DNA of 64,000 nt, from assembly GCF_018860365.1 (NCBI RefSeq), contig NZ_JAHKPO010000003.1:744001-808000 (forward strand), in the 5' to 3' direction. A program made the translations under genes and the position numbers. Below the pieces are notes generated by a model. It did no database searches, had not been told where the DNA came from, and saw only the letters and a program-made list of their open reading frames with translations. Shown piece by piece: positions 38,474 to 47,246 of this stretch (the stretch's first letter is position 1; each line of letters opens with the position of its first letter). This DNA comes from Arenibacter algicola (GTDB lineage Bacteria; Bacteroidota; Bacteroidia; Flavobacteriales; Flavobacteriaceae).

Positions 38474-39880
38474 ATGAGCCAATTTAATATAGAAGAAGAA
38501 ATAGAGGATATAGCAGGCGGAGAATTTGAGCGCGTACCAGTACCCACATCCAAACTGAAAAGTTGGAAGAGTTTTCTTGGGATGTATGCAGGGGAACATG
38601 CCGCAGGAACCGAATTTGTAATTGGACCTTTGTTCCTGACAACAGGGGTAAGTGCCTTCGATCTTATTGTAGGACTTCTGTTAGGGAATCTCTTGGCCGT
38701 ACTCAGTTGGCGTTTTCTGACAGCAGAAATTGCCGTAAAGTACAGGTTGACCTTGTATTACCAATTGGAAAAGATCTGTGGCAAAAATTTGGTTACGGGC
38801 TATAATTTGGCCAATGGAGTGCTTTTCTGTTTTTTGGCAGGTTCCATGATCACGGTTTCGGCTACAGCGGTGGGAATTCCCTTTAATATGGAAATGCCCA
38901 AGCTTACGGATACCATGCCCAATGGTATGACGTGGGTTATTATTGTTATTGCCCTTGGTGCGGTAATTTCATTGATAGCCTCCAAAGGCTACGAAACTGT
39001 TTCCAAAGCCGCAAACTGGATGTCCCCTGTGATAGTGCTGGCCTTTTTGGCCTGTGGAATAGTAGCCTTAAATCAGTTGGGGGTAGGTAGTATATCGGAA
39101 TTTTGGAATATATGGGGTGAGGGTTCCGATCCTTTTCCAGGGCAGATCAAATATACCTTCTGGCATGTTGTTATTTGGTCCTGGTTCGCCAATGCGGCCA
39201 TGCACGTGGGAATGTCCGACCTATCGGTATTCAGGTTTGCGAAAAAGGCAAGTAGTGGATGGACCACGGCAGCGGGTATGTATGTAGGGCATTATATGGC
39301 TTGGATAGCAGCAGCGCTGTTATATGCCGTTTATTTAAAATCACCAGAAGCCCAGGGACTCCTGGCAAATGGAGAGGCACCCACGGTTGCGCCGGGACCA
39401 TTGGCTTACAATGCCATAGGTGTCTTTGGAATAATTGCTGTGGTCTTGGCAGGATGGACTACAGCCAACCCAACTATATACAGGGCAGGACTGGCATTTC
39501 AGGCCATAGTACCTAAACTATCCACTTTTTGGGTTACCATAATTGCCGGGACCTTGGCTACAGTAGCTGGCCTTTTTCCGGCCTTTGCAATGAAATTACT
39601 TGGTTTTGTAGCCCTATACGGGTTTATATTGGCTCCTTTCGGTGCCATTATCGTGTTCGAACATTTTTTCCATAAGCAGGCAGGAATCGTTAAGAATTAT
39701 GCCGAAGTGGCAAATTTAAAATTTAATAAGGCCGTGTTTTTTGCGTGGGCTATAAGCTTTGGACTGTTCTATTTTATATCCGTTCAATTTGATGTATTTC
39801 TATCCTTTGTTACCTTACCGGCATGGCTCCTTTGCGGTGTGCTGTTTTTGGTCTTTAGCAAAAGGATGCAAAAGAGTTGA
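38474..39880 (+). CDS. NCS1-type permease, candidate L-rhamnose transporter
   Basis: Inner-membrane protein of 468 aa with about 12 hydrophobic segments, of the purine/cytosine permease-like (NCS1) family. The N-terminal signature is WKSFLGMYAGEHAAGTEFVIGP, and membrane segments continue to the end (LPAWLLCGVLFLVFSKRM). There is no RhaT-type rhamnose symporter in this operon, so this protein is the best candidate for rhamnose uptake across the inner membrane. Alternatively it could move a nucleobase freed by the nucleoside-hydrolase-like protein. It starts 118 bp after the kinase; a TATATTTA box at 38430-38437 may give it an extra promoter. Confidence 0.82.
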   Translation: MSQFNIEEEIEDIAGGEFERVPVPTSKLKSWKSFLGMYAGEHAAGTEFVIGPLFLTTGVSAFDLIVGLLLGNLLAVLSWRFLTAEIAVKYRLTLYYQLEKICGKNLVTGYNLANGVLFCFLAGSMITVSATAVGIPFNMEMPKLTDTMPNGMTWVIIVIALGAVISLIASKGYETVSKAANWMSPVIVLAFLACGIVALNQLGVGSISEFWNIWGEGSDPFPGQIKYTFWHVVIWSWFANAAMHVGMSDLSVFRFAKKASSGWTTAAGMYVGHYMAWIAAALLYAVYLKSPEAQGLLANGEAPTVAPGPLAYNAIGVFGIIAVVLAGWTTANPTIYRAGLAFQAIVPKLSTFWVTIIAGTLATVAGLFPAFAMKLLGFVALYGFILAPFGAIIVFEHFFHKQAGIVKNYAEVANLKFNKAVFFAWAISFGLFYFISVQFDVFLSFVTLPAWLLCGVLFLVFSKRMQKS

Positions 39881-40000
39881 ATTAATGCTATAGGGGTTCC
39901 AAATAACTTGGGGAGCCTAGTCGAGGAATTCGATTATAAATTTAAATCTCCCTCTTAAGGCATTACCAAGATGTTTGCTTGAAGTGGTGTTTGTATAAAA

Positions 40001-40049
40001 AAAAGCTATTGGCTAAGAGTGTTGTTTCACACCTTGACCAATAGCTTTT
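40001..40049. terminator. Bidirectional terminator between convergent genes
   Basis: AAAAGCTATTGG (40001-40012) pairs perfectly with CCAATAGCTTTT (40038-40049), with further pairing (GTG/CAC) inside the loop. A-rich and T-rich flanks allow use in both directions. It directly abuts the stop codon of the minus-strand DUF2807 gene and closes the rhamnose operon. Confidence 0.87.
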
Positions 40050-40772
40050 CTATAGTTTCTTAATGATTTCCGAAGCTCCGGACAGTTTTATTTTATGGAT
40101 GACGGGACTCCCTTTATATCTCAATTTGCTGGCACCTGAAGCATCGATATCTATGGTTTCGGAAACCGAAAGATAAGCATCACTTGCCCCGGATAATCGG
40201 ATATCCAATGCCTTGACCAATAAATCGTAGTTCTTGAGTGTGCTTGCCCCCGATAGGGAAACGTCCAGTTTGTCAACTTTTCCAAAGAGGTCTATATCGG
40301 CTGCTCCACCTGCTTCCAATTCCAGTTGTTCCGAATCCAATTCCCCGGTAAATTCGGAAGCCCCCGTTAGTTCAATGGAGACGTCTGAAGCCACCAATTC
40401 AGATTCCAAGCTAACCTTGGAAGCACCGGATAAATCAAAATCGGTAATCCTTTTGGTAACAATGTACGCATTCAAGGTTGGGTTTCCCCTTATGCTTGTT
40501 AGGTTCCTTAACCTGATACCTAAGGTACCATTTGTCATTTCAACTACAATCTTATCATGTAGATTCTCATTTGCCTCAATCTCTATCTTTTCTTCCGTAT
40601 CCGAAAATCGGACATAAATGCTGAAGGCATCCGAGACTTTTAAAGCGGAGTAGCCGGTAATATTCACTTCCCTAGTGGTAATTTCTCCCCGTGCCCTAAT
40701 TATTTCATGGTCACAGGATGAAATAAGACCGAATAATAAAATAAGACTTATGTAAAAAGATTTTGTTTTCAT
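40050..40772 (-). CDS. DUF2807 (GIN domain) lipoprotein
   Basis: Lipoprotein of 240 aa (lipobox LISSC) with a DUF2807 putative adhesin-head domain. It forms a right-handed beta-helix with recurring SGAS turns (LSGASKVSLES, LTGASEFTGEL, LSGASTLKNYD, LSGASDAYLS, ASGASKLRYKG, LSGASEIIKKL). Such proteins are common in Bacteroidota, and their role is unknown; surface exposure or cell-envelope contact is assumed. It is convergent with the rhamnose operon and shares no obvious link with glycan use, so it may be a bystander between two PUL blocks. Confidence 0.85.
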   Translation of the reverse strand: MKTKSFYISLILLFGLISSCDHEIIRARGEITTREVNITGYSALKVSDAFSIYVRFSDTEEKIEIEANENLHDKIVVEMTNGTLGIRLRNLTSIRGNPTLNAYIVTKRITDFDLSGASKVSLESELVASDVSIELTGASEFTGELDSEQLELEAGGAADIDLFGKVDKLDVSLSGASTLKNYDLLVKALDIRLSGASDAYLSVSETIDIDASGASKLRYKGSPVIHKIKLSGASEIIKKL

Positions 40773-41197
40773 TTACTCAAGATTTTATGATTGATGTTTT
40801 AAAGACAACCAAACAGATAAAAGGTTGCATTTTTTAGATTATTTATTTTTTGATAGGAGGCACTTTTTTTCCTATGAGGGAAATCTTGAAGTTTTGTTTT
40901 GTGTAAATAAGTACTGGAACAATTGTTTATATATGCCATTCATCTGTTAAAATTATCTACTTCTTGTTGTTGGTATTTTTTTACTTTGGCAACAATATTG
41001 TCGACCTTAAGGTGTATCCGGATAGAATTCTAAAATCACCTAAAAAGATTCTTTTGTAAGGTTGGGTTGTGGAGATTTTTATGGTTATCAACGGCGACTG
41101 TAGGAAATCCAGATAACTCCTTTTGTTGTGGCTGACGGAAAACTGGCAAAAGTGATTGATACGTGATAAAGAAATTATAATATATTAAATCCCTAAA
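40773..41197. other. 425-bp gap between divergent genes
   Basis: AT-rich DNA between the DUF2807 gene (minus) and the sulfatase at 41198 (plus). It should hold both promoters. A TACTTTGG-like box is seen near 40982 on the plus strand. No copy of the CAG operator and no gene is visible. Confidence 0.5.
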
Positions 41198-42772
41198 ATG
41201 AACTGTACTGTATGTAGCCCCTCTTTTTTTTGGAAAGCTTTTAAACTGACCGTAGCTGTATTTGTTTTTTTAATAGTTGGCTGTAAGAATGATGAAAAGG
41301 ATAAAGAAAAGGAATTGGTAGCCCACCCCAACGTGCTGTTTATTTCCCTGGATGACATGAACGATTGGATACGGCCACTTGCCGGCAGTTCCCAGACCAT
41401 AACCCCCAATCTGGACAAATTTGCCAAGAACTCGGTGAATTTTACCAAGAATTACTGCCCAAGTCCCGGTTGCAACCCTTCAAGATCGGCCGTTCTTACA
41501 GGGGTGCATACCTATAATTCGGGCATGTATTCCAATTATCAGGACTGGCGGAAGGTTCCCAGGCTTTCCAATACACTTACTATAGGACAACATTTTAAGA
41601 ATAACGGCTACCTTACGGTAGGGGCCGGAAAAATATTCCACTATCAGCAAGTGGACACCCTGGGGTGGGATGACTACTATCCGTCCATAAAAAAGCCCAT
41701 GCCAGACGATCCTTTTCCGGAGAAGACTCCGGCAAATATGAAGCCTTTTAAACATATGTACAGTATGTTCGACTGGAGTGGGCTTTCCGTTGAAGATAAA
41801 GAAATGGGCGATTATAAGACCGTAGATTTTATTTCCGATCAATTGCGAAAGGAACATGACAAGCCTTTCTTTTTTGCAGCAGGAATCTATCGGCCGCACC
41901 TTCCTTGGTACGTTCCCCAAAAGTATTTTGATATGTTTCCTTTGGATGAGATAGAGTTGCCAAACCTTATGGAAGGCGATATCACAGATTTGGGTCCCTT
42001 TGCAAAGGAATTGATTTCCCGTGGAGGAAATTATCATAAACATGTAACAGAGGCGGACCAATGGAAAAAGGCCATCCAAGGTTACCTTGCTTCCATTGCT
42101 TTTTCAGATGCCATGGTAGGGCGACTTTTGGAAGCCTTGGAACAAAGTCCATACGCAGATAACACCATAGTGGTCCTGTGGTCCGATCATGGGTGGCAAT
42201 TGGGAGAAAAAAACCATTGGCGAAAATTTGCTTTGTGGGAAAACGTTATCCGTTCTGTCCTGATGGTAAAGGTGCCCAAGAATCTTGAAAAGATGCCAAA
42301 CGGATCCAAGAATGGTATAGCCACCACCAATCTTACCTCCCTTATGGATATTTACCCTACATTGGTAGATCTCTGTAATCTGCCGGAAAAGGAGGATATG
42401 GATGGGGTGAGCCTGCGGCCAATTCTGCAAGATCCCGAAAAGGAGGTAATAAGACCCATTATCACCACCTATGATTACGGCAGTTATTCCGTACGCTACC
42501 AAAATTGGCATTTGATAGATTATATTGATGGGTACAGTGAACTTTACAACCTTGAGAATGATCCGGAAGAATGGTACAATTTGGATAAGGTGGATAGCCT
42601 ACAGTCGGTAAAGTCGAAGTTGAGGTCCCATATCCCGTCCAACCCTGTTTCATTTCCAGAGAGTTCGCTGATCCCACTAGGAGAACACCACATACCACCT
42701 ATCAGGTCCAAAGAACATTATGAAAGTGCGGATAGGAAACAGCGGATGGAGCGATTTAACAGTTCTAAGTAA
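41198..42772 (+). CDS. Sulfatase, iduronate-2-sulfatase-like, lipoprotein
   Basis: Sulfatase of 524 aa with lipobox Cys29 (LIVGC). Its core opens PNVLFISLDDMNDWIRPL, the pattern of iduronate-2-sulfatase-like enzymes (S1_7 type in my judgement). The formylglycine motif is C-N-P-S-R at 92-96, followed by GAGKIFHY and LWSDHGWQLGEKNHW, both typical of this group. The subfamily includes enzymes acting on sulfated marine glycans as well as on glycosaminoglycans. It is transcribed alone; the next gene on the strand is 234 bp away. The N-terminus is slightly long for a lipoprotein signal. Confidence 0.93.
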   Translation: MNCTVCSPSFFWKAFKLTVAVFVFLIVGCKNDEKDKEKELVAHPNVLFISLDDMNDWIRPLAGSSQTITPNLDKFAKNSVNFTKNYCPSPGCNPSRSAVLTGVHTYNSGMYSNYQDWRKVPRLSNTLTIGQHFKNNGYLTVGAGKIFHYQQVDTLGWDDYYPSIKKPMPDDPFPEKTPANMKPFKHMYSMFDWSGLSVEDKEMGDYKTVDFISDQLRKEHDKPFFFAAGIYRPHLPWYVPQKYFDMFPLDEIELPNLMEGDITDLGPFAKELISRGGNYHKHVTEADQWKKAIQGYLASIAFSDAMVGRLLEALEQSPYADNTIVVLWSDHGWQLGEKNHWRKFALWENVIRSVLMVKVPKNLEKMPNGSKNGIATTNLTSLMDIYPTLVDLCNLPEKEDMDGVSLRPILQDPEKEVIRPIITTYDYGSYSVRYQNWHLIDYIDGYSELYNLENDPEEWYNLDKVDSLQSVKSKLRSHIPSNPVSFPESSLIPLGEHHIPPIRSKEHYESADRKQRMERFNSSK

Positions 42773-43006
42773 GTGTTTGGGATGGGGATGTTTGGATGCT
42801 TTGGGGTAAATATCCTAATCGTTTAGTGTGGTTTCCAATTTATAGCCCGGACCTAGGGCTTAAGTACTTTTAAATAGGGCTTTTGCAATCCCAAAGGGGT
42901 CTTTGAATTTGTTGGATTATTCACAAAGTGCGAATTATTTTGTGTACTTTGATTTGAAAACCAAGTATTGATATATTTTAGAACTGATAATTAAAAGTAG
43001 AATTAA

Positions 43007-43498
43007 ATGGAAATCAAGGCATTATTCAAAGTAGCGTTCATAGGATTGTTGTTCAGCAGTAATGTTTTTGCACAGAACAGAATAACCGAATTAAATGCGT
43101 ATTGGAATGTAGTAAAGGAAAAAGTGGAAGCCGGTGATGTTGCGGGATATGGGGCAACATTCCATGAAGATGGAATATTGGTCTCGGATAGGGGCAAGGT
43201 ATGTTATTCCTTACGGGAGGCATTGGAAAAATGGAAAGACGGACTGGAAAAAACTAATAAGGGTATAACCAAGGTAAATTTGGATTTTCGATTTTCAGAG
43301 CGGACAGGTGATATTACTACGGCTTTTGAAAGGGGCATATTTAGGCATGATTTACTGGATGAAAATGGGGAACGAGCTGAAAGGTTTATCCACTTTGATG
43401 CACTCTTGACGAAGAAGAATGGAAAATGGCTGTTAATGCTCGAGCATCAAAAATTACCTGCAACCAAAGAAGAATGGCTAAGCATGCCTAAAATGTAA
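43007..43498 (+). CDS. Secreted NTF2/SnoaL-like small protein (DUF4440 type)
   Basis: Protein of 163 aa with a signal peptide (MEIKALFKVAFIGLLFSSNVFAQ) and an NTF2-like cone fold of the DUF4440/SnoaL type, about residues 27-155. Landmarks are ITELNAYWNVVKEKVEAGD, YGATFHEDGILVSDRGK and NGKWLLMLEHQ. Members bind or convert small molecules and often lack known function. It stands alone between a sulfatase and the ROK regulator. No catalytic claim is possible. Confidence 0.75.
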   Translation: MEIKALFKVAFIGLLFSSNVFAQNRITELNAYWNVVKEKVEAGDVAGYGATFHEDGILVSDRGKVCYSLREALEKWKDGLEKTNKGITKVNLDFRFSERTGDITTAFERGIFRHDLLDENGERAERFIHFDALLTKKNGKWLLMLEHQKLPATKEEWLSMPKM

Positions 43499-44032
43499 TC
43501 GTGTATTTGTTTTTATTTCTACTCAATCTGTTTGTGGTTTCGCCTTTTGTTAGCAAGGATTTGGCAAGATTGTAATGATTTATATTCGAATTTAAAAGCG
43601 ATTAAAAAGCAAACAGTAGTCTTGTTTTATTAGCCACCATGGACTTCTGTTTTGAGATTTATTGGCATGCACGGCTAGTGCATTCTTATGGCTGAAGTTG
43701 CCAAGAAATCCGGATTGACTTTTTTCTAATTACAACTAAGGTTGCCAAGTGCTCTAAATAGATTGTTCCAAATAATTTGCCATACACCAAGCTCGAATTC
43801 CTTCATCATCCCACTATGGTCTACCTTAACATTCTTTTTAATACATATATCATAAGTTTGTTTTTTTAGTGAAAATTTACACACATTGGATTGTTAATGG
43901 GTTTATTTATAATTAACTAGTCTATATGTTGTATTTGCTATTTAAAATGGATATAATCTTTTAAAAATTTTTCATGAAAAACCATTTATGAAAGGTATTT
44001 TAATATCTTTGGTTTAGACAATCTTCAATTGA
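43499..44032. promoter_or_regulatory. 534-bp gap with a promoter for the ROK gene
   Basis: No gene is visible. TATCTTTG at 44004-44011 matches TAnnTTTG and would start transcription about 15 nt before the ROK start codon. A small hairpin ATGCAC/GTGCAT lies at 43667-43683. The middle of the gap (about 43560-43800) looks less AT-rich than its edges and might be gene debris, but I cannot identify it. Confidence 0.5.
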
Positions 44033-45271
44033 ATGAAAAAAGAATATACAAAAATGGATGCAGCCTCTTTGCATCTGGCCAATAAAAAAGTTGTTTTAAA
44101 ACTTATTAAGCATAATAGTCAAATTAGTCGCTCTGCCTTAGCCAAGGAGTCTGGACTAACCCCTCCATCCATAACTCGTATAGTGGATGAATTGATAAAC
44201 GTGGACGGTTTGGTTGAAAGTCTTGGAGTAGGTAGCTCCAGTGGTGGTAGGCCTCCCATGATAGTTAAGTTTAAGAACGACAACAACTATATAATCGGTA
44301 TAGATTTGGGTGCCACCTATATTAGAGGGTGCATGGTTGATCTTAATGCAAATTTTATTTCCGAGATACAGGTCCCTACCGAATTGGAAAAGGGATTTTC
44401 CAGTATTGTTGATAAGGTGATCAAGATGATCCATAAACTTCAAAGCAGAAAAGAAGCCACTGCCAAAATATGGGGAGTTGGGATTGGAGTTGCCGGTTTG
44501 GTCAACAGTGAAACGGGAATTATTGAATCCTCCCCGGATTTCGGTTGGACAAACATTGATTTGAGGAAGGAGTTGGAAAAGCATTTGGATTTGCCTTTTT
44601 TCTATGATAATTCCACGCGATTGATGGCTTTGGGAGAGTTGAAGATGGGAGTGAAGGAAAATCAGAAAAATTTTGCCGTAATAAATATTGGTTACGGAAT
44701 AGCTTCCGGTTTGGTGGTTGAAGGTAATCTTTTAAAGGGCTTTTCCGGATTTGCTGGGGAGTTTGGACATATTTCGGTAGATACGGACAGCGCTGTGCAA
44801 TGTAAATGCGGCATGTACGGTTGTCTCGAAGCTTTGGCTTCGGGTCATAGAATAGCTTCCCTGGGCCAACAGGTCTTGGCAGAGAATAAATCGGAAATGT
44901 TGAAGGAGTTATGTAATGGTAATGAAGACTTGATTACCGCCGAGTTGGTAGCACGGGCCGCAAAAAAGGGTGACCCTGCATCTATGAAGATATATGATGA
45001 TGTGGCCGAGTATCTCTGTAAGGGAATAGGAACCATTGCAAATTTATTAAATCCGGAAACCGTGTATATAGGAGGAGGAATTTCCTTGAACGGTGATCTG
45101 CTTTTCGATTTAATAGAAAAGAAAAGGGACAAATATTTGTTGCCTGGAAACGCCAGGGTTAAAATTAGACCTTCCACCTTTGGTGATCAGGCAACTTCCA
45201 TTGGTGCGGTTTCCGTGGTCTTGGAGAAAATTTTAAACTTGGAATTGTCCGGGATCAAGCATAATAATTAA
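44033..45271 (+). CDS. ROK-family transcriptional regulator
   Basis: NagC/XylR-like regulator of 412 aa. The N-terminal winged helix-turn-helix (about 12-75) has ISRSALAKESGLTPPSITRIVDEL and a wing GRPPMIVKF. The ROK sugar-binding domain (about 85-410) includes DLGAT at 91-95, AGEFGH ending at His246 and the zinc motif C-K-C-G-M-Y-G-C (Cys257, 259, 264). It begins a run of sulfatase genes on the same strand and probably controls them in response to a sugar such as glucose, xylose or an amino sugar. The Asp of the kinase site (YDNST) is kept, so weak kinase activity is not excluded. Confidence 0.9.
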   Translation: MKKEYTKMDAASLHLANKKVVLKLIKHNSQISRSALAKESGLTPPSITRIVDELINVDGLVESLGVGSSSGGRPPMIVKFKNDNNYIIGIDLGATYIRGCMVDLNANFISEIQVPTELEKGFSSIVDKVIKMIHKLQSRKEATAKIWGVGIGVAGLVNSETGIIESSPDFGWTNIDLRKELEKHLDLPFFYDNSTRLMALGELKMGVKENQKNFAVINIGYGIASGLVVEGNLLKGFSGFAGEFGHISVDTDSAVQCKCGMYGCLEALASGHRIASLGQQVLAENKSEMLKELCNGNEDLITAELVARAAKKGDPASMKIYDDVAEYLCKGIGTIANLLNPETVYIGGGISLNGDLLFDLIEKKRDKYLLPGNARVKIRPSTFGDQATSIGAVSVVLEKILNLELSGIKHNN

Positions 45272-45354
45272 AAATGTAATTAGCCAGATCTCACTTGTTG
45301 GTAGGTTCGACTTATCTTTTTTCTGCTTCTGGCACACAATCAATAAAAATTTAA

Positions 45355-47208
45355 ATGGGGAAATTAAAACGTATTCTTATAGTCCTGTCATTTGGGCTAG
45401 TTGTATTTAGTTGTAAGGAGGTCGCGAAAAGTGATGTAACAAAATCAGGACATAAGAAACCCAATGTTATTCTTATTATGACCGATGACCAGGGATATGG
45501 TGATTTGGCCAGTCTTGGAAGTCCATATGTTAAAACTCCTAATTTAGATAAATTCTATAATGAGAGTGTGCGTTTTACCGACTTTCATGTAGACCCTTCC
45601 TGTTCTCCTACAAGATCGGCCCTGCTGACTGGTAATTACTCTGCCCGGGCAGGAGTGTGGCATACTATAGGAGGGAGGTCCCTGTTGAAGGAGGGGATGA
45701 CTACCATGGCAGATGTTTTTACTGATAATGGTTATAAGACAGGCGTCTTTGGAAAATGGCACCTTGGGGAAAATTATCCCTTTAGACCTAACGATCGGGG
45801 ATTTCAGGAAGCCTTGGTGCATGGGGGAGGAGGAATAGGTCAATCTCCGGATTTTTGGGGAAACGACTATTATGATGATACCTATAAGCACAATGGTAAA
45901 TTTGAGAAATATGAGGGCTATTGTAATACGGTTTGGTTTAACGAGGCTATTGATTATATAGAAAAAAATAAGGACGAACCATTTTTTTGCTATATACCCA
46001 CCAACTTGCCCCATGCGCCCTTGAACGTGGACGAAAAATATGTAGCGCCTTTTAGGGGTAAGGTTTCGGAACGTTTGGCAAAGTATTACGGGATGGTGGA
46101 AAAAATAGATGAAGATGTTGCTACCTTATTTCAAAAGATCACCGAGCTTGGATTGGACGATAATACCATAGTTATTTTTATGACGGATAATGGTCCATGT
46201 CCATGGTTTGGAGGGGTTGAGATGGATTTTGAAACAGGTTTTGTGGAGGAAGGCTATACTGCAGGTATGCGAGGGGCGAAAATATGGGGTTATGAGAATG
46301 CCCACCGAGTGCCGTTTTTTATTCGTTGGCCACAAGGAGGAATTCAGGGTGGAAAGGATATAGATGCACTTTCTGCACATATAGACGTACTTCCCACGCT
46401 TATAGAACTTTGCGGGCTTAAGGCCGCGGATAGTTTAAAGTTTGATGGTAGGAGTTTAACGCCACTATTAAACGGGGAAATTAATACATGGAAAGACGAT
46501 AGAGCGGTTATCGTCCACAACCAACGTGTGGAATACCCTGTAAAGGATAAGGAATACCAGGTAATAACCAAAGATTGGAGGTTGGTGAATAGGGAGGAAA
46601 AGGAATTGTACAATATCAAGAAAGATGGGGGGCAAAAGAATAATGTGGTGGAACAAAACCCCGAAGTAGTTGAAGAGCTTTACAAAAGATATGAGGATTG
46701 GTGGCAGGATGTTTCTGTAGGTTTTGATCAATATGCCACAATGTATGTAGGGTCTGAGCATGAGAATCCGGTTACGCTGTATTCCCATGATGCACATACA
46801 AGGAATGGGGAAAAGATATGGACGGTAAACGTAGCTCGAGACGGTAGGTACGAGGTGTCAGTAAACAGGTGGCCCAATGAGTCGGGCAAAAGAATTGGGG
46901 AGAACAGTAAGGGTGCTTTGGAGGATAGGATAGAAAGTGCTTCCCTGAAAGTTGGTAATATAGAACAAACGGTGCAAGTGGATAGTAAAATGACATCTGC
47001 TAAGTTTGTAGTGGACCTTAAAGCAGGGGTTACCTGTTTTCAGTCGTCATTTAAGTTTAAAGGGAATGATAAGGTTAGTGGTGCAGGCTTTGTCTATGTG
47101 GATTATGTAGGCGCCGGAGATGCCCAAAAAATCAGTGAATATGTGCCTTCTGTTCCCGATGACCTCTTAAGGAAGGGGTATGAGCAGAAAGTGGTGCTTT
47201 TCGATTAA
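45355..47208 (+). CDS. Sulfatase (arylsulfatase-like) lipoprotein with extra C-terminal domain
   Basis: Sulfatase of 617 aa with lipobox Cys20 (VVFSC). The core opens PNVILIMTDDQGYGDL, the formylglycine motif is C-S-P-T-R at 83-87, and GKWHLGENYPFRPNDRGF and FMTDNGPCPWFGG supply the remaining active-site parts, as in arylsulfatase A/B-like enzymes. After about residue 470 an extra beta-rich region of some 140 aa (YVGSEHENPVTLYSHDAHTRNG onward) may bind substrate. It lies 83 bp after the ROK gene and 38 bp before the next sulfatase start. Confidence 0.94.
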   Translation: MGKLKRILIVLSFGLVVFSCKEVAKSDVTKSGHKKPNVILIMTDDQGYGDLASLGSPYVKTPNLDKFYNESVRFTDFHVDPSCSPTRSALLTGNYSARAGVWHTIGGRSLLKEGMTTMADVFTDNGYKTGVFGKWHLGENYPFRPNDRGFQEALVHGGGGIGQSPDFWGNDYYDDTYKHNGKFEKYEGYCNTVWFNEAIDYIEKNKDEPFFCYIPTNLPHAPLNVDEKYVAPFRGKVSERLAKYYGMVEKIDEDVATLFQKITELGLDDNTIVIFMTDNGPCPWFGGVEMDFETGFVEEGYTAGMRGAKIWGYENAHRVPFFIRWPQGGIQGGKDIDALSAHIDVLPTLIELCGLKAADSLKFDGRSLTPLLNGEINTWKDDRAVIVHNQRVEYPVKDKEYQVITKDWRLVNREEKELYNIKKDGGQKNNVVEQNPEVVEELYKRYEDWWQDVSVGFDQYATMYVGSEHENPVTLYSHDAHTRNGEKIWTVNVARDGRYEVSVNRWPNESGKRIGENSKGALEDRIESASLKVGNIEQTVQVDSKMTSAKFVVDLKAGVTCFQSSFKFKGNDKVSGAGFVYVDYVGAGDAQKISEYVPSVPDDLLRKGYEQKVVLFD

Positions 47209-47246
47209 AATGAATGTTTAAGGTAGTTGGATTTTATTGTAGTAAA

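Noticed and set aside
41480-42079. 199-aa frame antisense to the iduronate-sulfatase-like gene
   Set aside because: Shadow of the sense gene, no signal peptide or domain.
43560-43800. Insertion-sequence remnant in the gap before the ROK gene
   Set aside because: A small hairpin and less AT-rich DNA are present, but no terminal repeats or transposase pieces could be recognised.
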